DNA of 64,000 nt from Alcaligenaceae bacterium (GTDB taxonomy: Bacteria > Pseudomonadota > Gammaproteobacteria > Burkholderiales > Burkholderiaceae_B): assembly GCA_013416405.1 (NCBI GenBank), contig JACCET010000006.1, positions 186,001-250,000 on the forward strand, given 5' to 3'. Position numbers and translations under genes: made by a program. Each line of letters starts with the position of its first letter. The stretch's first letter is position 1. The notes beneath the pieces were generated by a model. It worked only from the letters and a program-made list of their open reading frames with translations. It was not told the origin of the DNA and did no database searches. This document shows positions 8,201 to 17,151 of the stretch, in pieces.

Positions 8201-9250
8201 TTGAAATATCGGAAACTCGGACACACAGACCTTGAGGTCAGCCTGATTGGACTGGGCACCATGACCTGGGGTGAACAAAATACTGAATCTGAAGCCCACG
8301 AGCAGATCGACTTCGCCTTGTCGCAAGGGGTGAACCTGCTCGACGCAGCTGAAATGTATCCTGTGCCTCCCAAACCCGAGACACAAGGCCGCACCGAATC
8401 ATATATAGGCACATGGCTGGCCAAAACGGGCCGACGCAGCGACATCGTGCTGGCCAGCAAGGTCGCCGGTGCAGCCACCGACCCGAAACGCCCCAGCCAT
8501 CTTCGCAGCGGCCAGACCCATCTGGACCGCAAGAACATGACTGAAGCACTGGACGCCAGCCTGAAGCGCCTGCAAACCGATTATCTTGATCTTTACCAGT
8601 TGCACTGGCCGGATCGCACCACAACCATATTTGGCCGCCCTGCCTACCCCTGGAGGCAAGATCCCTACACCGTGCCCATCGAGGAAACGCTGGAAGTGCT
8701 GCAGGACTTCGTCAAAGCCGGCAAGGTGCGCCATATCGGGGTATCCAACGAAACGCCGTGGGGCGTGGCGCAGTATCTGAAGCTGGCTGAAACGAACAAG
8801 CTGCCCCGGATCGTCTCCATTCAGAATCCTTACAATCTGCTCAATCGCATCTACGAGAACGGCCTGTCGGAATTCAGTCACCTGGAAGGAGTCGGGCTGC
8901 TGGCATACTCGCCATTGGCCATGGGTGTGCTGGCAGGCAAGTACCTGAACGGGGCCCGCCCCGAGGGAGCCCGCATGACGCTGTTCACGCGTTTTGACCG
9001 CTATTCCAAACCCCAGGCCGAACTCGCCACGGCTGAATATGTGCAGTTGGCCCGCGACCACGGTCTGTCGCCTGCGGCCATGGCTCTGGCGTTTGTGAAC
9101 CAGCAGCCCTTTGTCACCAGCAACCTGATCGGTGCGACACGCCTGGATCAGTTGAAGGAAAATATCGACAGCGTCGAACTTGCACTGTCGGACGAGGTGA
9201 TGAAAGCCATTCAGGCCATACATCAGCGTTACCCAAATCCAGCACCCTGA
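8201..9250 (+). CDS. aldo/keto reductase, Tas-like
   Basis: A 349-residue NADPH-dependent oxidoreductase with an (alpha/beta)8 barrel. It starts at a TTG preceded by GGAG at 8 bases; starting there gives the family-typical MKYRKLGHTDLEVS. Catalytic residues are visible as D and Y in DAAEMYP, K in ASKV and H in LHWPDR. The PPKPETQGRTESYIG stretch closely resembles E. coli Tas, so this is a Tas-type member rather than a classic xylose reductase. The substrate is not predictable. Two strong hairpins follow the stop codon. Confidence 0.92.
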   Translation: MKYRKLGHTDLEVSLIGLGTMTWGEQNTESEAHEQIDFALSQGVNLLDAAEMYPVPPKPETQGRTESYIGTWLAKTGRRSDIVLASKVAGAATDPKRPSHLRSGQTHLDRKNMTEALDASLKRLQTDYLDLYQLHWPDRTTTIFGRPAYPWRQDPYTVPIEETLEVLQDFVKAGKVRHIGVSNETPWGVAQYLKLAETNKLPRIVSIQNPYNLLNRIYENGLSEFSHLEGVGLLAYSPLAMGVLAGKYLNGARPEGARMTLFTRFDRYSKPQAELATAEYVQLARDHGLSPAAMALAFVNQQPFVTSNLIGATRLDQLKENIDSVELALSDEVMKAIQAIHQRYPNPAP

Positions 9251-9258
9251 TTGAAGGG

Positions 9259-9337
9259 CAGGCGCCGCGCTATCTTGTGGGATAACGCGGCGCCTGTCGG
9301 GCCAAGGCCGCCCGTGACCGGGCGGCCTTGGTATTTT
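9259..9337 (+). terminator. double-hairpin terminator after the aldo/keto reductase
   Basis: The first stem pairs CAGGCGCCGCG (9259-9269) with CGCGGCGCCTG (9286-9296). The second pairs CCAAGGCCGCCCG (9302-9314) with its complement (9319-9331) over a four-base loop and is followed by TATTTT. The convergent sulfatase gene ends just beyond, so the stems may also stop that transcript, although it lacks a U-run on the other strand. Confidence 0.85.
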
Positions 9338-9342
9338 CTCAA

Positions 9343-11544
9343 TCAATAGATGCTGTAGGTGCGTTCGCAGGTCTTGTTCAGATTGGCGTGGATGACCGCC
9401 TCGTCTTTGTGGTCGGTTATGCCGTCGCGATACTCCGGCGTCAGGAAATCATATACGCTGGACAGGCCCCATTCCTGTGCAATTTTTCTCCAGTTGTCCA
9501 CGTCCTGGGCATTGACGACGCCATCGATGTTGCCGTCTCCCGGGCAATCGGGGTCGGAAGCCAACATCTCGTCGAGCTTGGTGCGCAGATCCTGATGAAC
9601 GGCCTCCAGTTGGGCGTTGCTGGTGGGCAGCAGGTTGCGGTCTTCTGTATCCAACAGCGGCATAGGGGCGGCCTGATTGATTTCGTACAGTTCTTCGCTG
9701 ACGACTTCCTGATGACTGTCAGAGGCTGGGTCGTAGTCTACGCTGCTATTGACCACCAGCTTGTAGAGCTCGTTACGGATGGCCACGGTAGATTCGGGCA
9801 CCAGGCTAAGAGCACTCTGTTGAGGATTCGCCTTGTAGCGCGCCTCGTTGACGTCGGCGCATGTTGCATACCCGGCACCGGGAGGATTGGTGGGAATGAC
9901 CTCGGGATCGTCGTAACCCGCACCCCAATAGACACCCAGGTTGTCTTCGCACACGCTCTTGGAGGTGGGAATGACCGTGCAGGCCGTACTCATTACACAC
10001 GGCCCATTACGACCGCCGTTGGCTTGTTCGTTCAAGCCGCCCATGGTGAAGTTGATGGTACGCAGGCTGGCTTGGCCAGGGTCAGTCAGATAGGGCAGGA
10101 TTCCGACCGAATCGATGGTATGAGGCACTTCCTTATGCGCATCCAGACCAGCCAGTTCGCCAAAGAACTGGAACAGATCGACTGTGTTAACCATGTGGTC
10201 GACTTCACGATCAGGTTCTGCAACTTGTGGACCTGCAATGATCAGGGGATCCCAGACGCCGGTCTGATAAGCCGTGCCCTTGGCTCGCGAAGGGTCGAAC
10301 GGCAGCTTGACGGCAGCAGCCAACGAACCGTTGTCGCCCACAATGACAATGACGGTGTTTGTTGCCTTGGGATCGTAATTAAGGCTGCCATCTTCGTTGT
10401 ATTTGGCCATGCCGGTCTCGACCAGCAGGCGGCCGAACTCGGTATCCAGGGCTTCGGTCATGCGGTCCTGGATAATGCGCGTGTCTAGAGCACCCCGTAT
10501 ACCGTCAGCGGTGCAGCTCAGGCCGTCAAGCGGACTGATGCCACTAGGGGCCAAGGGCACCAACCGTTTGGGAGGCTGTTGCCAGGGTGTGTGGGCCGCA
10601 CTGTAGCTGACTGTGGCCATCCAGGCCTGGTTGGCGGGACGTGAATTGATCCATTTAATGGCGGCGTCGGTTTCTATCGTGGTGCGATACCCTCGGGCTC
10701 GAGGGTCTGACAGGTCGACGACTTCGGTTTGCCCGTTGTCGTTGATGACCAGTGGCGATACGTAGTAGGCATTCTCAGTCTTGAAATTCAGATATGAGGG
10801 CAGCGCGCCGCAGGTGTCTTCGTTGGGAACCAGAATACCGCCCGAATCCACGCACTGCACGCCTGGCGCGTCTTGGCTGACGTCTGTGCGGGTCAGGATC
10901 GTGCAACTGCCGTTGGCCTGATAGCAGGCGCCGGTTTCTGTACCGCCCGCTTTTTCACCCGGAATGAAACCGCACATATGCGTGCCCGCCATATCGTATC
11001 CGCCCACCGTCTTGTCGATGGACCCCGGCAGACCGCCGACCCAACCGTAGAAGTAATCCCATCCGAGCACGCTGGGCGTGGAATTTTCGGCTTCATTATT
11101 TTCAGGACCGGCCAGGTGGAATTTGCCGAACAATGCGCTTTCGTACCCTGCGCGCTTGAGCAGCTTGGGCGCGGTGATGTCGTAAGGAGACAACTGTGAA
11201 GTAGCAAGGTCTTGAGGGCCGATGGCCTGATTGATGCCGGTGCGTAGCGGATACCGGCCAACAAACATGGCCGCGCGCCCAGGAGAGCATTCAGGCATGG
11301 ACCAGGTATTGCGAAAGCGTATGCCGGCATGCGCCACGGCGTTGATATTGGGCAGGATGGGCCACATATCACCGCCATAGCCGAAGACTTTCATCTGATC
11401 GATACCGACGTCGTCCATAATGACAAACAGGATATTTGGCCCTTGCGCGGTATCGTCGTTGCCGCTCCCTCCGCCACTATCGCACCCCACAAGAGCAAGC
11501 GCGGCCAAACCTGACACGAATAGGGCTGGAATCTTTTTATTCAA
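9343..11544 (-). CDS. sulfatase, lipoprotein, with dockerin-like calcium motif
   Basis: A predicted outer-face sulfatase of the alkaline phosphatase superfamily, 733 residues from the TTG at 11544. That start has GGAG seven bases upstream and gives a textbook lipoprotein signal (MNKKIPALFVSGLAALALVG then Cys). The in-frame ATG at 11580 is possible but lacks a ribosome site. The metal site NILFVIMDDVG follows the lipobox. The sulfatase signature is CSPGRAAMFVGRYPLRTG, where the Cys would be converted to formylglycine. GDNGS supplies further ligands. Near the C-terminus, DGNIDGVVNAQDVDNW resembles a dockerin or EF-hand calcium loop. No formylglycine-generating enzyme is visible nearby. The substrate is unknown. 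Confidence 0.87.
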   Translation of the reverse strand: MNKKIPALFVSGLAALALVGCDSGGGSGNDDTAQGPNILFVIMDDVGIDQMKVFGYGGDMWPILPNINAVAHAGIRFRNTWSMPECSPGRAAMFVGRYPLRTGINQAIGPQDLATSQLSPYDITAPKLLKRAGYESALFGKFHLAGPENNEAENSTPSVLGWDYFYGWVGGLPGSIDKTVGGYDMAGTHMCGFIPGEKAGGTETGACYQANGSCTILTRTDVSQDAPGVQCVDSGGILVPNEDTCGALPSYLNFKTENAYYVSPLVINDNGQTEVVDLSDPRARGYRTTIETDAAIKWINSRPANQAWMATVSYSAAHTPWQQPPKRLVPLAPSGISPLDGLSCTADGIRGALDTRIIQDRMTEALDTEFGRLLVETGMAKYNEDGSLNYDPKATNTVIVIVGDNGSLAAAVKLPFDPSRAKGTAYQTGVWDPLIIAGPQVAEPDREVDHMVNTVDLFQFFGELAGLDAHKEVPHTIDSVGILPYLTDPGQASLRTINFTMGGLNEQANGGRNGPCVMSTACTVIPTSKSVCEDNLGVYWGAGYDDPEVIPTNPPGAGYATCADVNEARYKANPQQSALSLVPESTVAIRNELYKLVVNSSVDYDPASDSHQEVVSEELYEINQAAPMPLLDTEDRNLLPTSNAQLEAVHQDLRTKLDEMLASDPDCPGDGNIDGVVNAQDVDNWRKIAQEWGLSSVYDFLTPEYRDGITDHKDEAVIHANLNKTCERTYSIY

Positions 11545-11674
11545 AATTTGTCTCCGATACAAGGCGGGATCATGGCTCAACTTGCTTGCTGTCGCTCATG
11601 TCGCCGAAAATCGTAACAGATTTCATGAGGGAGCGAGAAGATATTTCTTACGACTCATTCGTATCAGCCCCCTT

Positions 11675-12934
11675 TCAACGTCCGGCCTGCACCATTGCGC
11701 TGGTAACGTCTCCCTTCTGGCCGCCAAACTCAACCCTGAGGTAATTGGCCAGTTCCGCCATCTGGGCATTGTCCAGGGCATCGGCGAAACCCGGCATGGC
11801 CTGGCGGCTCTGCTGATCGGGGAAATCCTTTTGCTCCAGGCCATGCAGCATGACGTGCAGGAGATTATGCGGGTCCGGATTTCGTACCGTGGAGTTGCCG
11901 GCCAGCGCAACGGTCACGTTAGGTTTGCCCTGGCCTTGTGCAGCGTGGCAACCTGCGCACAAGGCAAGATAATGACTGCGCCCTGCCCTGACGGTTTCTG
12001 CAAGGGCGGGGGCCGCGGGCTTGAGCGCAACCGCCTCGTGCGGGCTATCCCCGGTCAGGTACCTGACGGCTGCCTGGTTGTCGGCTTCAGTCAGATAGCG
12101 CGTGCTGTGATGAAAAGCATCGTACATGCCGCCATAGGCCGAGCCCTGCGGCGCAATGCCTTTGGCAAGAAACTGCTGCAGGTCGTTTGCTGTCCAGCCG
12201 CGCGCGGCCAGCGCCGCCGGGGTAATGTCGGGTGCGTGTATGACTTCCGCCGCACCCCCCTCGAAGCTCTGGCTCAATTTAAGCTGGCCCAGCATACCGC
12301 GTGGTGTGTGGCATTCGGTGCAGTGCCCGAGTACGTTGACCAAGTAGCGTCCATTCACCCACTCGTCGGAAGTGCCTGCCGATATGGCGGGCAACTCGTC
12401 ACGCAGGAATAACAGGTTCCAGCCACGCACCAGCGGCCTGAAACTGAAGGGAAAGGGAACCTCGTTCGCCCGATTGGGCACCGGGACTGGCTCAATGCTT
12501 TGCAAATAGGCGAAGATGGCATCGCTGTCTGCGCGCGACAAGCCGCGATACGATGTATAGGGCATGGCCGGGTACAGGGGCCCTCCCGGTGCAATGCCGT
12601 CATGCAGGACCTTGTAGAAATCGGCAGACGTCCAGTTTCCAATCCCGTAGTCAGGATCCGGGGTGATGTTGGTGCCGTATATCGTTCCGAAAGGAGTAGG
12701 AATTGGCACGCCGCCCGCAAAAGGCGCACCACCGTCTTCGCTCGTATGGCAGGCTGTGCAATCACCCGCGCGCGCCAAATACTTCCCGCGCGCGAGCAGC
12801 TGTTGATCAGGCGCCCCGGTCTGCTCATCGACAACCGAGGTATCGTAATCAGGTTCAAGCACGCCCGACAGGACGACGACGCCCGCGATCAGCCCCACGA
12901 CGACCACGGCTCCGGCGATGGCAGCGACTCTCAT
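11675..12934 (-). CDS. tri-haem cytochrome c subunit of a periplasmic molybdenum dehydrogenase
   Basis: A 419-residue c-type cytochrome with three haem sites, CTACH, CTECH and CAGCH, one per domain, and an N-terminal membrane anchor (about residues 4-26). This three-domain layout is that of the cytochrome subunit of membrane-bound alcohol/aldehyde dehydrogenases and of NicB-like and isoquinoline-oxidoreductase-like enzymes. It takes electrons from the iron-sulfur subunit encoded just upstream and passes them to the respiratory chain. It overlaps the 2Fe-2S gene by four bases and is last in the operon. Confidence 0.92.
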   Translation of the reverse strand: MRVAAIAGAVVVVGLIAGVVVLSGVLEPDYDTSVVDEQTGAPDQQLLARGKYLARAGDCTACHTSEDGGAPFAGGVPIPTPFGTIYGTNITPDPDYGIGNWTSADFYKVLHDGIAPGGPLYPAMPYTSYRGLSRADSDAIFAYLQSIEPVPVPNRANEVPFPFSFRPLVRGWNLLFLRDELPAISAGTSDEWVNGRYLVNVLGHCTECHTPRGMLGQLKLSQSFEGGAAEVIHAPDITPAALAARGWTANDLQQFLAKGIAPQGSAYGGMYDAFHHSTRYLTEADNQAAVRYLTGDSPHEAVALKPAAPALAETVRAGRSHYLALCAGCHAAQGQGKPNVTVALAGNSTVRNPDPHNLLHVMLHGLEQKDFPDQQSRQAMPGFADALDNAQMAELANYLRVEFGGQKGDVTSAMVQAGR

Positions 12935-13485
12935 GAGCGTTCCTCTTTGATCAGGCCCGGCGTACTGAGTATGACTTCCCTTACAGCCTGGTGATAACGC
13001 ACATAACCCGTGCAGCGGCAGATGTGATCATTCAGCGAATCCGTTACGTAGGTTTCGATCTGGTCGCGTGCTATGGGCTGGCGCTCCAATCGTTCGATCA
13101 GAACCGTGGCCGCATTGACAAAGCCCGGCGTGCAGTACCCGCACTGGAAACTGTAGAAGTCCAGGAACTTCTGCTGCACGGGTGAAAGCGCCGTGACTGC
13201 GCCGTGCTCGTCACGACTGGCGTGGCCTTCAACGGTTCGAAGCTTGCGACCATTGAAGTAGCCCACCCCGGTAATACAGGTACGGATTTCATCGCCGTGC
13301 CCGTCTTCGCCATCAAGTATGACGACACAGGCCCTGCAAACGCCTTGTCCGCAACCCAGCCGGGTGCCGGTCAGATTGGCATACTCGTGCAGAAAATCTA
13401 TCATCATTAGCGTCTCGGGTACCTGAGTTGGCCCGACAGCCTTGCCGTTGATGGTCATGGAAACATTGATAGTGGCCGTACTCAT
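12931..13485 (-). CDS. 2Fe-2S subunit of molybdenum hydroxylase (IorA type)
   Basis: A 184-residue iron-sulfur protein of the xanthine oxidase family small subunit. The N-terminal plant-type ferredoxin cluster has cysteines in GCGQGVCRACVV and a further Cys in RTCITG. The second cluster domain shows FQCGYCTPGFVNAA and CRCTGYVRYHQAV. It transfers electrons from the Mo cofactor to the cytochrome c. It overlaps both neighbours by four bases. It has no signal peptide, so it is probably exported as a complex with the Tat-targeted large subunit. Confidence 0.93.
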   Translation of the reverse strand: MSTATINVSMTINGKAVGPTQVPETLMMIDFLHEYANLTGTRLGCGQGVCRACVVILDGEDGHGDEIRTCITGVGYFNGRKLRTVEGHASRDEHGAVTALSPVQQKFLDFYSFQCGYCTPGFVNAATVLIERLERQPIARDQIETYVTDSLNDHICRCTGYVRYHQAVREVILSTPGLIKEERS

Positions 13486-16415
13486 GACAGCGTCTCCTGG
13501 ATCTTCTCGGGCGTGACAGGCAGAGAATAAAATCGGTGCCCGGTTGCGTGGGTGATGCCGTTCACGATGGCCGCCACAATCGGTATCATCACAACTTCGG
13601 CCATGCCCTTGGGCGGGTCGGTTTCCGACAAGGGTGGCAACACTTCGGCGGTTTGCGACCAGAGCGCCACTTCCTTGGCCAGCGGCAAGTGATAGCGGTT
13701 GAAATTCCAGGTGCCATTGCCCGGTCCGTCTTCATACAGTGGCAAGTGTTCATACAGGGCGTGTCCGATACCCATTGCCAACCCTCCCTGAATCTGGCCC
13801 GAAACCAGTTGGGGCGACAATAGCGTGCCGCATTCAACTATGGAATGATGGTTAAGCAATTCGACCTTGCCACTGCTTCGGTGTACCGCCACTTCGGCCA
13901 GCGCGCTCATGGCCGAATAATAGGTCACCGCCGCGTTGTTGCGTTGCATGGGTGGATAATAGACTTGCTCGCGCGGCACGACCCGGTATTGGCCTAGGGT
14001 GGTGCTTTTGGTGCCCAGCGTGTCGTCGGGCCCTGCGTCCAGGGTGGTAACCGTCTTGTCAGCCTGCTCGGCATCCGTACCCGGGCCTCGTAGCACACTG
14101 GCTGCCTGTGCAGCCGGCCCACCCTGTGCAATGGGCTGTTGTACAAACCATAAAGCCAGTCCGTCCAACGGCAGGCGTTCCACGTGTTCACCTATGCGGA
14201 AATCCGCCTGGGCCCATTGCCAGCGATTGAAGCCATGCACGACAGCGCCCGCCACCAGCCCCATTTCATGAACCTTGCGCGCCAACTGTGCCAGACTGAG
14301 CGGCTGCATGCCATTGGCGGTCAATAGGCCCTTTTCCCATCGGGCATCCTCACGACGAACGACGTAGGGTGCAGCCTGGCCTCCCCCAATCCCGCTGCGC
14401 CAGATTGCCTGGGCGGCCGGCCACAACCCATGCATGAAAATCAGGCGTGCTGCCTCTTGTGTGGTATGTGTGTAATAGAACGCTGAGTTCGATGCACTGG
14501 CCGGCGACGCAAATGCCGGCGTCCAGGTGGGATCAGCCGACAATTGATCTTGATCGGCCTGGCTCATCAAGTAGGGATCACCCGATGACACCATGGGCAG
14601 GTCGGGCCAGTCGGTAATCGCCACGCCAACGTCATTGGCGGGCTGGCCTAGCCAGCGTACACAGGCCAAAGCTTGCGATGTGCTCATACCAGTGCCGATT
14701 TCCGCACCAGTGTGCCGTAGCAGAATACGGCCCTCAGGTGAAATTTCCACTTTCGCAAAGGAAGATTCCGCGCCCGTCCCGAAATCTTTTTGCACACACG
14801 CAAAGCCAACCCCGTAGAGCTTGCCAGGGTTATCCGCCTCGTAATCAGCCTTGCGTCGGGCACGCTGCGTCCAGACCGGATGCTCCTGCGCTTTCTTCAG
14901 GATTTCTTCGGCACGGATCTCGCCTGCGGGAATGGCACCCTGCGTATTCTTCATTCCCGATTTCAGTACATTCCTTAACCGGAACTCTATGGGGTCCAGT
15001 CCCAGTTCCTGCGCCAGCTCGTCTACCAGCATTTCGGTGGCTGCCATGGATTGCAGCGTGCCGTAACCGCGCGCCGAGCCCGCATCCACTGCCCGGCTTG
15101 CGTCGGCCCGAGCTGTCATATCGGACTTGGGAAGATAGTAAATAGACTGCGCCGCTGTAGCCGCCACCATCGCGACCGACGGGGAAAAGTTGCAGCGCCC
15201 GCCACCATTGGCCACCATGTCTCCAACAAAGGAGAGTATCTTGCCGCTTTGGCGATCGACACTGACCTGATAGTCAATATCGAAAGCATGCCGCTTGAGC
15301 GAAGTCTGAAATTGTTCGTAGCGATCATTGGCGATCCGCACCGGCTTGCCGTCGGAGTACAGCGCACAGACCAAGCCATAGAACGGCATATTGAAGTGAT
15401 CTTTGGAACCGTAGCCCACGGTATAACAGGGGTGCATGACCAGCGTTCTGGCCCCGAAATGGCTTTTGGCCAACATGCCCGCAGCCGTTGCAGCAACCTC
15501 GCTTGGAGACTGAGTGGGTACGACCATGTGCAAGGTCTGGCTGGCCTGGTCGTACCAGCAGTTGGCATTATCAGGCTCCAGTGCTGCGGTATCAACCGAC
15601 TGTGATTGGTATTTACGGTGAAGCACCAGGCTATCCTTGGGCGGATTCTGAAGCTCGTTGCGAATCTGCTGAGCGTAGTACATGCCCTGTGCGCCGACCT
15701 CGCCATGATTTTTGCCATCAGGCCACACCGGCAGTTGCTTGCGCATCTGGCTGGGGAAAACAGGCGCATCTTTAAGACTGGAGAATACGTCGTCCGCATA
15801 AGCATCCTGGCCGCCCACGCGCACATAGCGGAAGGTGCCCCACGGATCACGCTGCAAGGCGCCCGTCTGTTCGCCATACTGGATGACATCACTCTGGAAC
15901 TTGAGTGCGTCCTTGGCCAGGCGAAACCGCGCGAACTCGTGAAATATCAGGATGGCCACGGCCTGGCCCAGATAGGCGGGCGTCTTGCCCGCCGGCAGCA
16001 GCATGTCTTCGCCGTAAAAGTCGGAAAATGCCACGCCGTCGCGCTGCAGATCATCGGCAGTCACGATACGATCAGGGGTTAAGTCTTGGCTTAAGCGCGA
16101 TAAGTCAAAGCCGGTATACCGCACATCGGCGCGGGTGGTGCGCAAAATCAGGGCATGGCTTTGATGGTCGGGCCAGTTGGGCAGGTCGCGCGCCCGTATG
16201 TCGCGCGCGAAAATCTTGCTGCCAGTGACTTTTGCAATGCCATCGACCCGGAATTGCGCCAGGCCGGTGGCGGGATCCCAGCGCATGGGGGTCAGCAGCT
16301 TTTGCTCGAAGAGCGCCGCGTAAGCGGTGGATCCAAACGGTGCAATATACGTGGTAATGCCCGCGAGGGTTGCGACTTTCAGGAACTGACGTCGCGACAG
16401 CGTGCTACTGGACAT
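13482..16415 (-). CDS. molybdopterin-binding subunit of a Tat-exported dehydrogenase (IorB/aldehyde dehydrogenase type)
   Basis: A 977-residue catalytic subunit of the xanthine dehydrogenase family, in the branch lacking a FAD subunit. A twin-arginine signal is clear (SRRQFLKVATLAG, residues 7-19, with a cut after STAYA), so the enzyme works in the periplasm. The aldehyde-oxidase a/b hammerhead domain follows and then the molybdopterin-binding core, with segments such as GARTLVMHPCYTVGYG, AVDAGSARGYGTLQSMAATEM and ETDPPKGMAEVVMIP. AGGAG precedes the ATG. It is first in a three-gene ATGA-coupled operon with 2Fe-2S and cytochrome c subunits. Aldehydes or N-heteroaromatics are plausible substrates; no chaperone or MCD-synthesis gene is present in the window. 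Confidence 0.92.
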   Translation of the reverse strand: MSSSTLSRRQFLKVATLAGITTYIAPFGSTAYAALFEQKLLTPMRWDPATGLAQFRVDGIAKVTGSKIFARDIRARDLPNWPDHQSHALILRTTRADVRYTGFDLSRLSQDLTPDRIVTADDLQRDGVAFSDFYGEDMLLPAGKTPAYLGQAVAILIFHEFARFRLAKDALKFQSDVIQYGEQTGALQRDPWGTFRYVRVGGQDAYADDVFSSLKDAPVFPSQMRKQLPVWPDGKNHGEVGAQGMYYAQQIRNELQNPPKDSLVLHRKYQSQSVDTAALEPDNANCWYDQASQTLHMVVPTQSPSEVAATAAGMLAKSHFGARTLVMHPCYTVGYGSKDHFNMPFYGLVCALYSDGKPVRIANDRYEQFQTSLKRHAFDIDYQVSVDRQSGKILSFVGDMVANGGGRCNFSPSVAMVAATAAQSIYYLPKSDMTARADASRAVDAGSARGYGTLQSMAATEMLVDELAQELGLDPIEFRLRNVLKSGMKNTQGAIPAGEIRAEEILKKAQEHPVWTQRARRKADYEADNPGKLYGVGFACVQKDFGTGAESSFAKVEISPEGRILLRHTGAEIGTGMSTSQALACVRWLGQPANDVGVAITDWPDLPMVSSGDPYLMSQADQDQLSADPTWTPAFASPASASNSAFYYTHTTQEAARLIFMHGLWPAAQAIWRSGIGGGQAAPYVVRREDARWEKGLLTANGMQPLSLAQLARKVHEMGLVAGAVVHGFNRWQWAQADFRIGEHVERLPLDGLALWFVQQPIAQGGPAAQAASVLRGPGTDAEQADKTVTTLDAGPDDTLGTKSTTLGQYRVVPREQVYYPPMQRNNAAVTYYSAMSALAEVAVHRSSGKVELLNHHSIVECGTLLSPQLVSGQIQGGLAMGIGHALYEHLPLYEDGPGNGTWNFNRYHLPLAKEVALWSQTAEVLPPLSETDPPKGMAEVVMIPIVAAIVNGITHATGHRFYSLPVTPEKIQETLS

Positions 16416-16528
16416 TCCGGTAGGCTCCTGGGGAATCGTTTCAGTATGCCAGCATCATTCCTGCCAGCCCGTATGCAGCTAAAGCAGCTGCCATGCTACA
16501 CCAAACACTCCCGCAACAGCCAGTCAAA

Positions 16529-17065
16529 CTACCACATCAGGTCATCCGGCACTTTGTAATCGGCATACGGATCGTCCTCATCGGGCGCCGCAGCCGCCTG
16601 CTTGACCCGCACGACCATGGACGGATCGCGCTCGGCGATCTTGTCCGCCACGATCCTGGGCACCAATTCAGTTGCATCACCCTGCCGAACAATCACAAGT
16701 TGCCCGGCTGCCAACTGCGAACGCACAGCGGCAGAGACGTAAATTCGCTCTATCTTCGTTCCGTGGGTAAAGTTATAGGCGATATCGCCCCCACCCTTGC
16801 TCTGACGACTTTGCCGGATCATCTGCGTGATCTGCATGAGGATCGCCTTCTTGCGGGCTTGCTCATCGCGCTCAGCATTGAGCTCACGCACGCGCTCACG
16901 GTTTTTCTGCTGCGCTTCCAGTGTGGCCAGCCGCGTCTCGTCTACGCTTTGAACGCCGGTTTTGCGCTCAATCTTGTTCTGCTTGCTCTTGTCCTGATTG
17001 ACTCGTTTGGCCTTCTTCTGATCGACCAAGCCAGCCTTCAGCAATTGTTCCTGCAAAGAAACCAT
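16529..17065 (-). CDS. DUF2058 family protein
   Basis: A 178-residue soluble protein starting MVSLQEQLLKAGLVDQKKAK, the usual start of DUF2058 proteins. The ATG at 17065 has AGGG nine bases upstream, which is better than the in-frame GTG at 17074. The first ~90 residues are highly charged and probably coiled coil (KQNKIERKTG, QKNRERVRELNAERDEQARK). The second half is a compact domain with YNFTHGTKIERIYV. The function is unknown. It is monocistronic here, between the molybdenum operon and metQ. Confidence 0.85.
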   Translation of the reverse strand: MVSLQEQLLKAGLVDQKKAKRVNQDKSKQNKIERKTGVQSVDETRLATLEAQQKNRERVRELNAERDEQARKKAILMQITQMIRQSRQSKGGGDIAYNFTHGTKIERIYVSAAVRSQLAAGQLVIVRQGDATELVPRIVADKIAERDPSMVVRVKQAAAAPDEDDPYADYKVPDDLMW

Positions 17066-17151
17066 GGAAATCACCCTATACGCCTAAGCCATGTGCGCGC
17101 TTGGTATAAAACAGGGCCGGCCAATAGCGGACCAGCCCTTAAAACAACGGC

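Noticed and set aside
9328-10488. 386-codon plus-strand frame opposite the sulfatase gene
   Set aside because: It is fully antisense to the sulfatase and its composition is that of a reverse-frame shadow.
13482-16415. Several 80-260-codon frames opposite the molybdenum subunit
   Set aside because: All are antisense or frame-shifted shadows without start sites or family resemblance.
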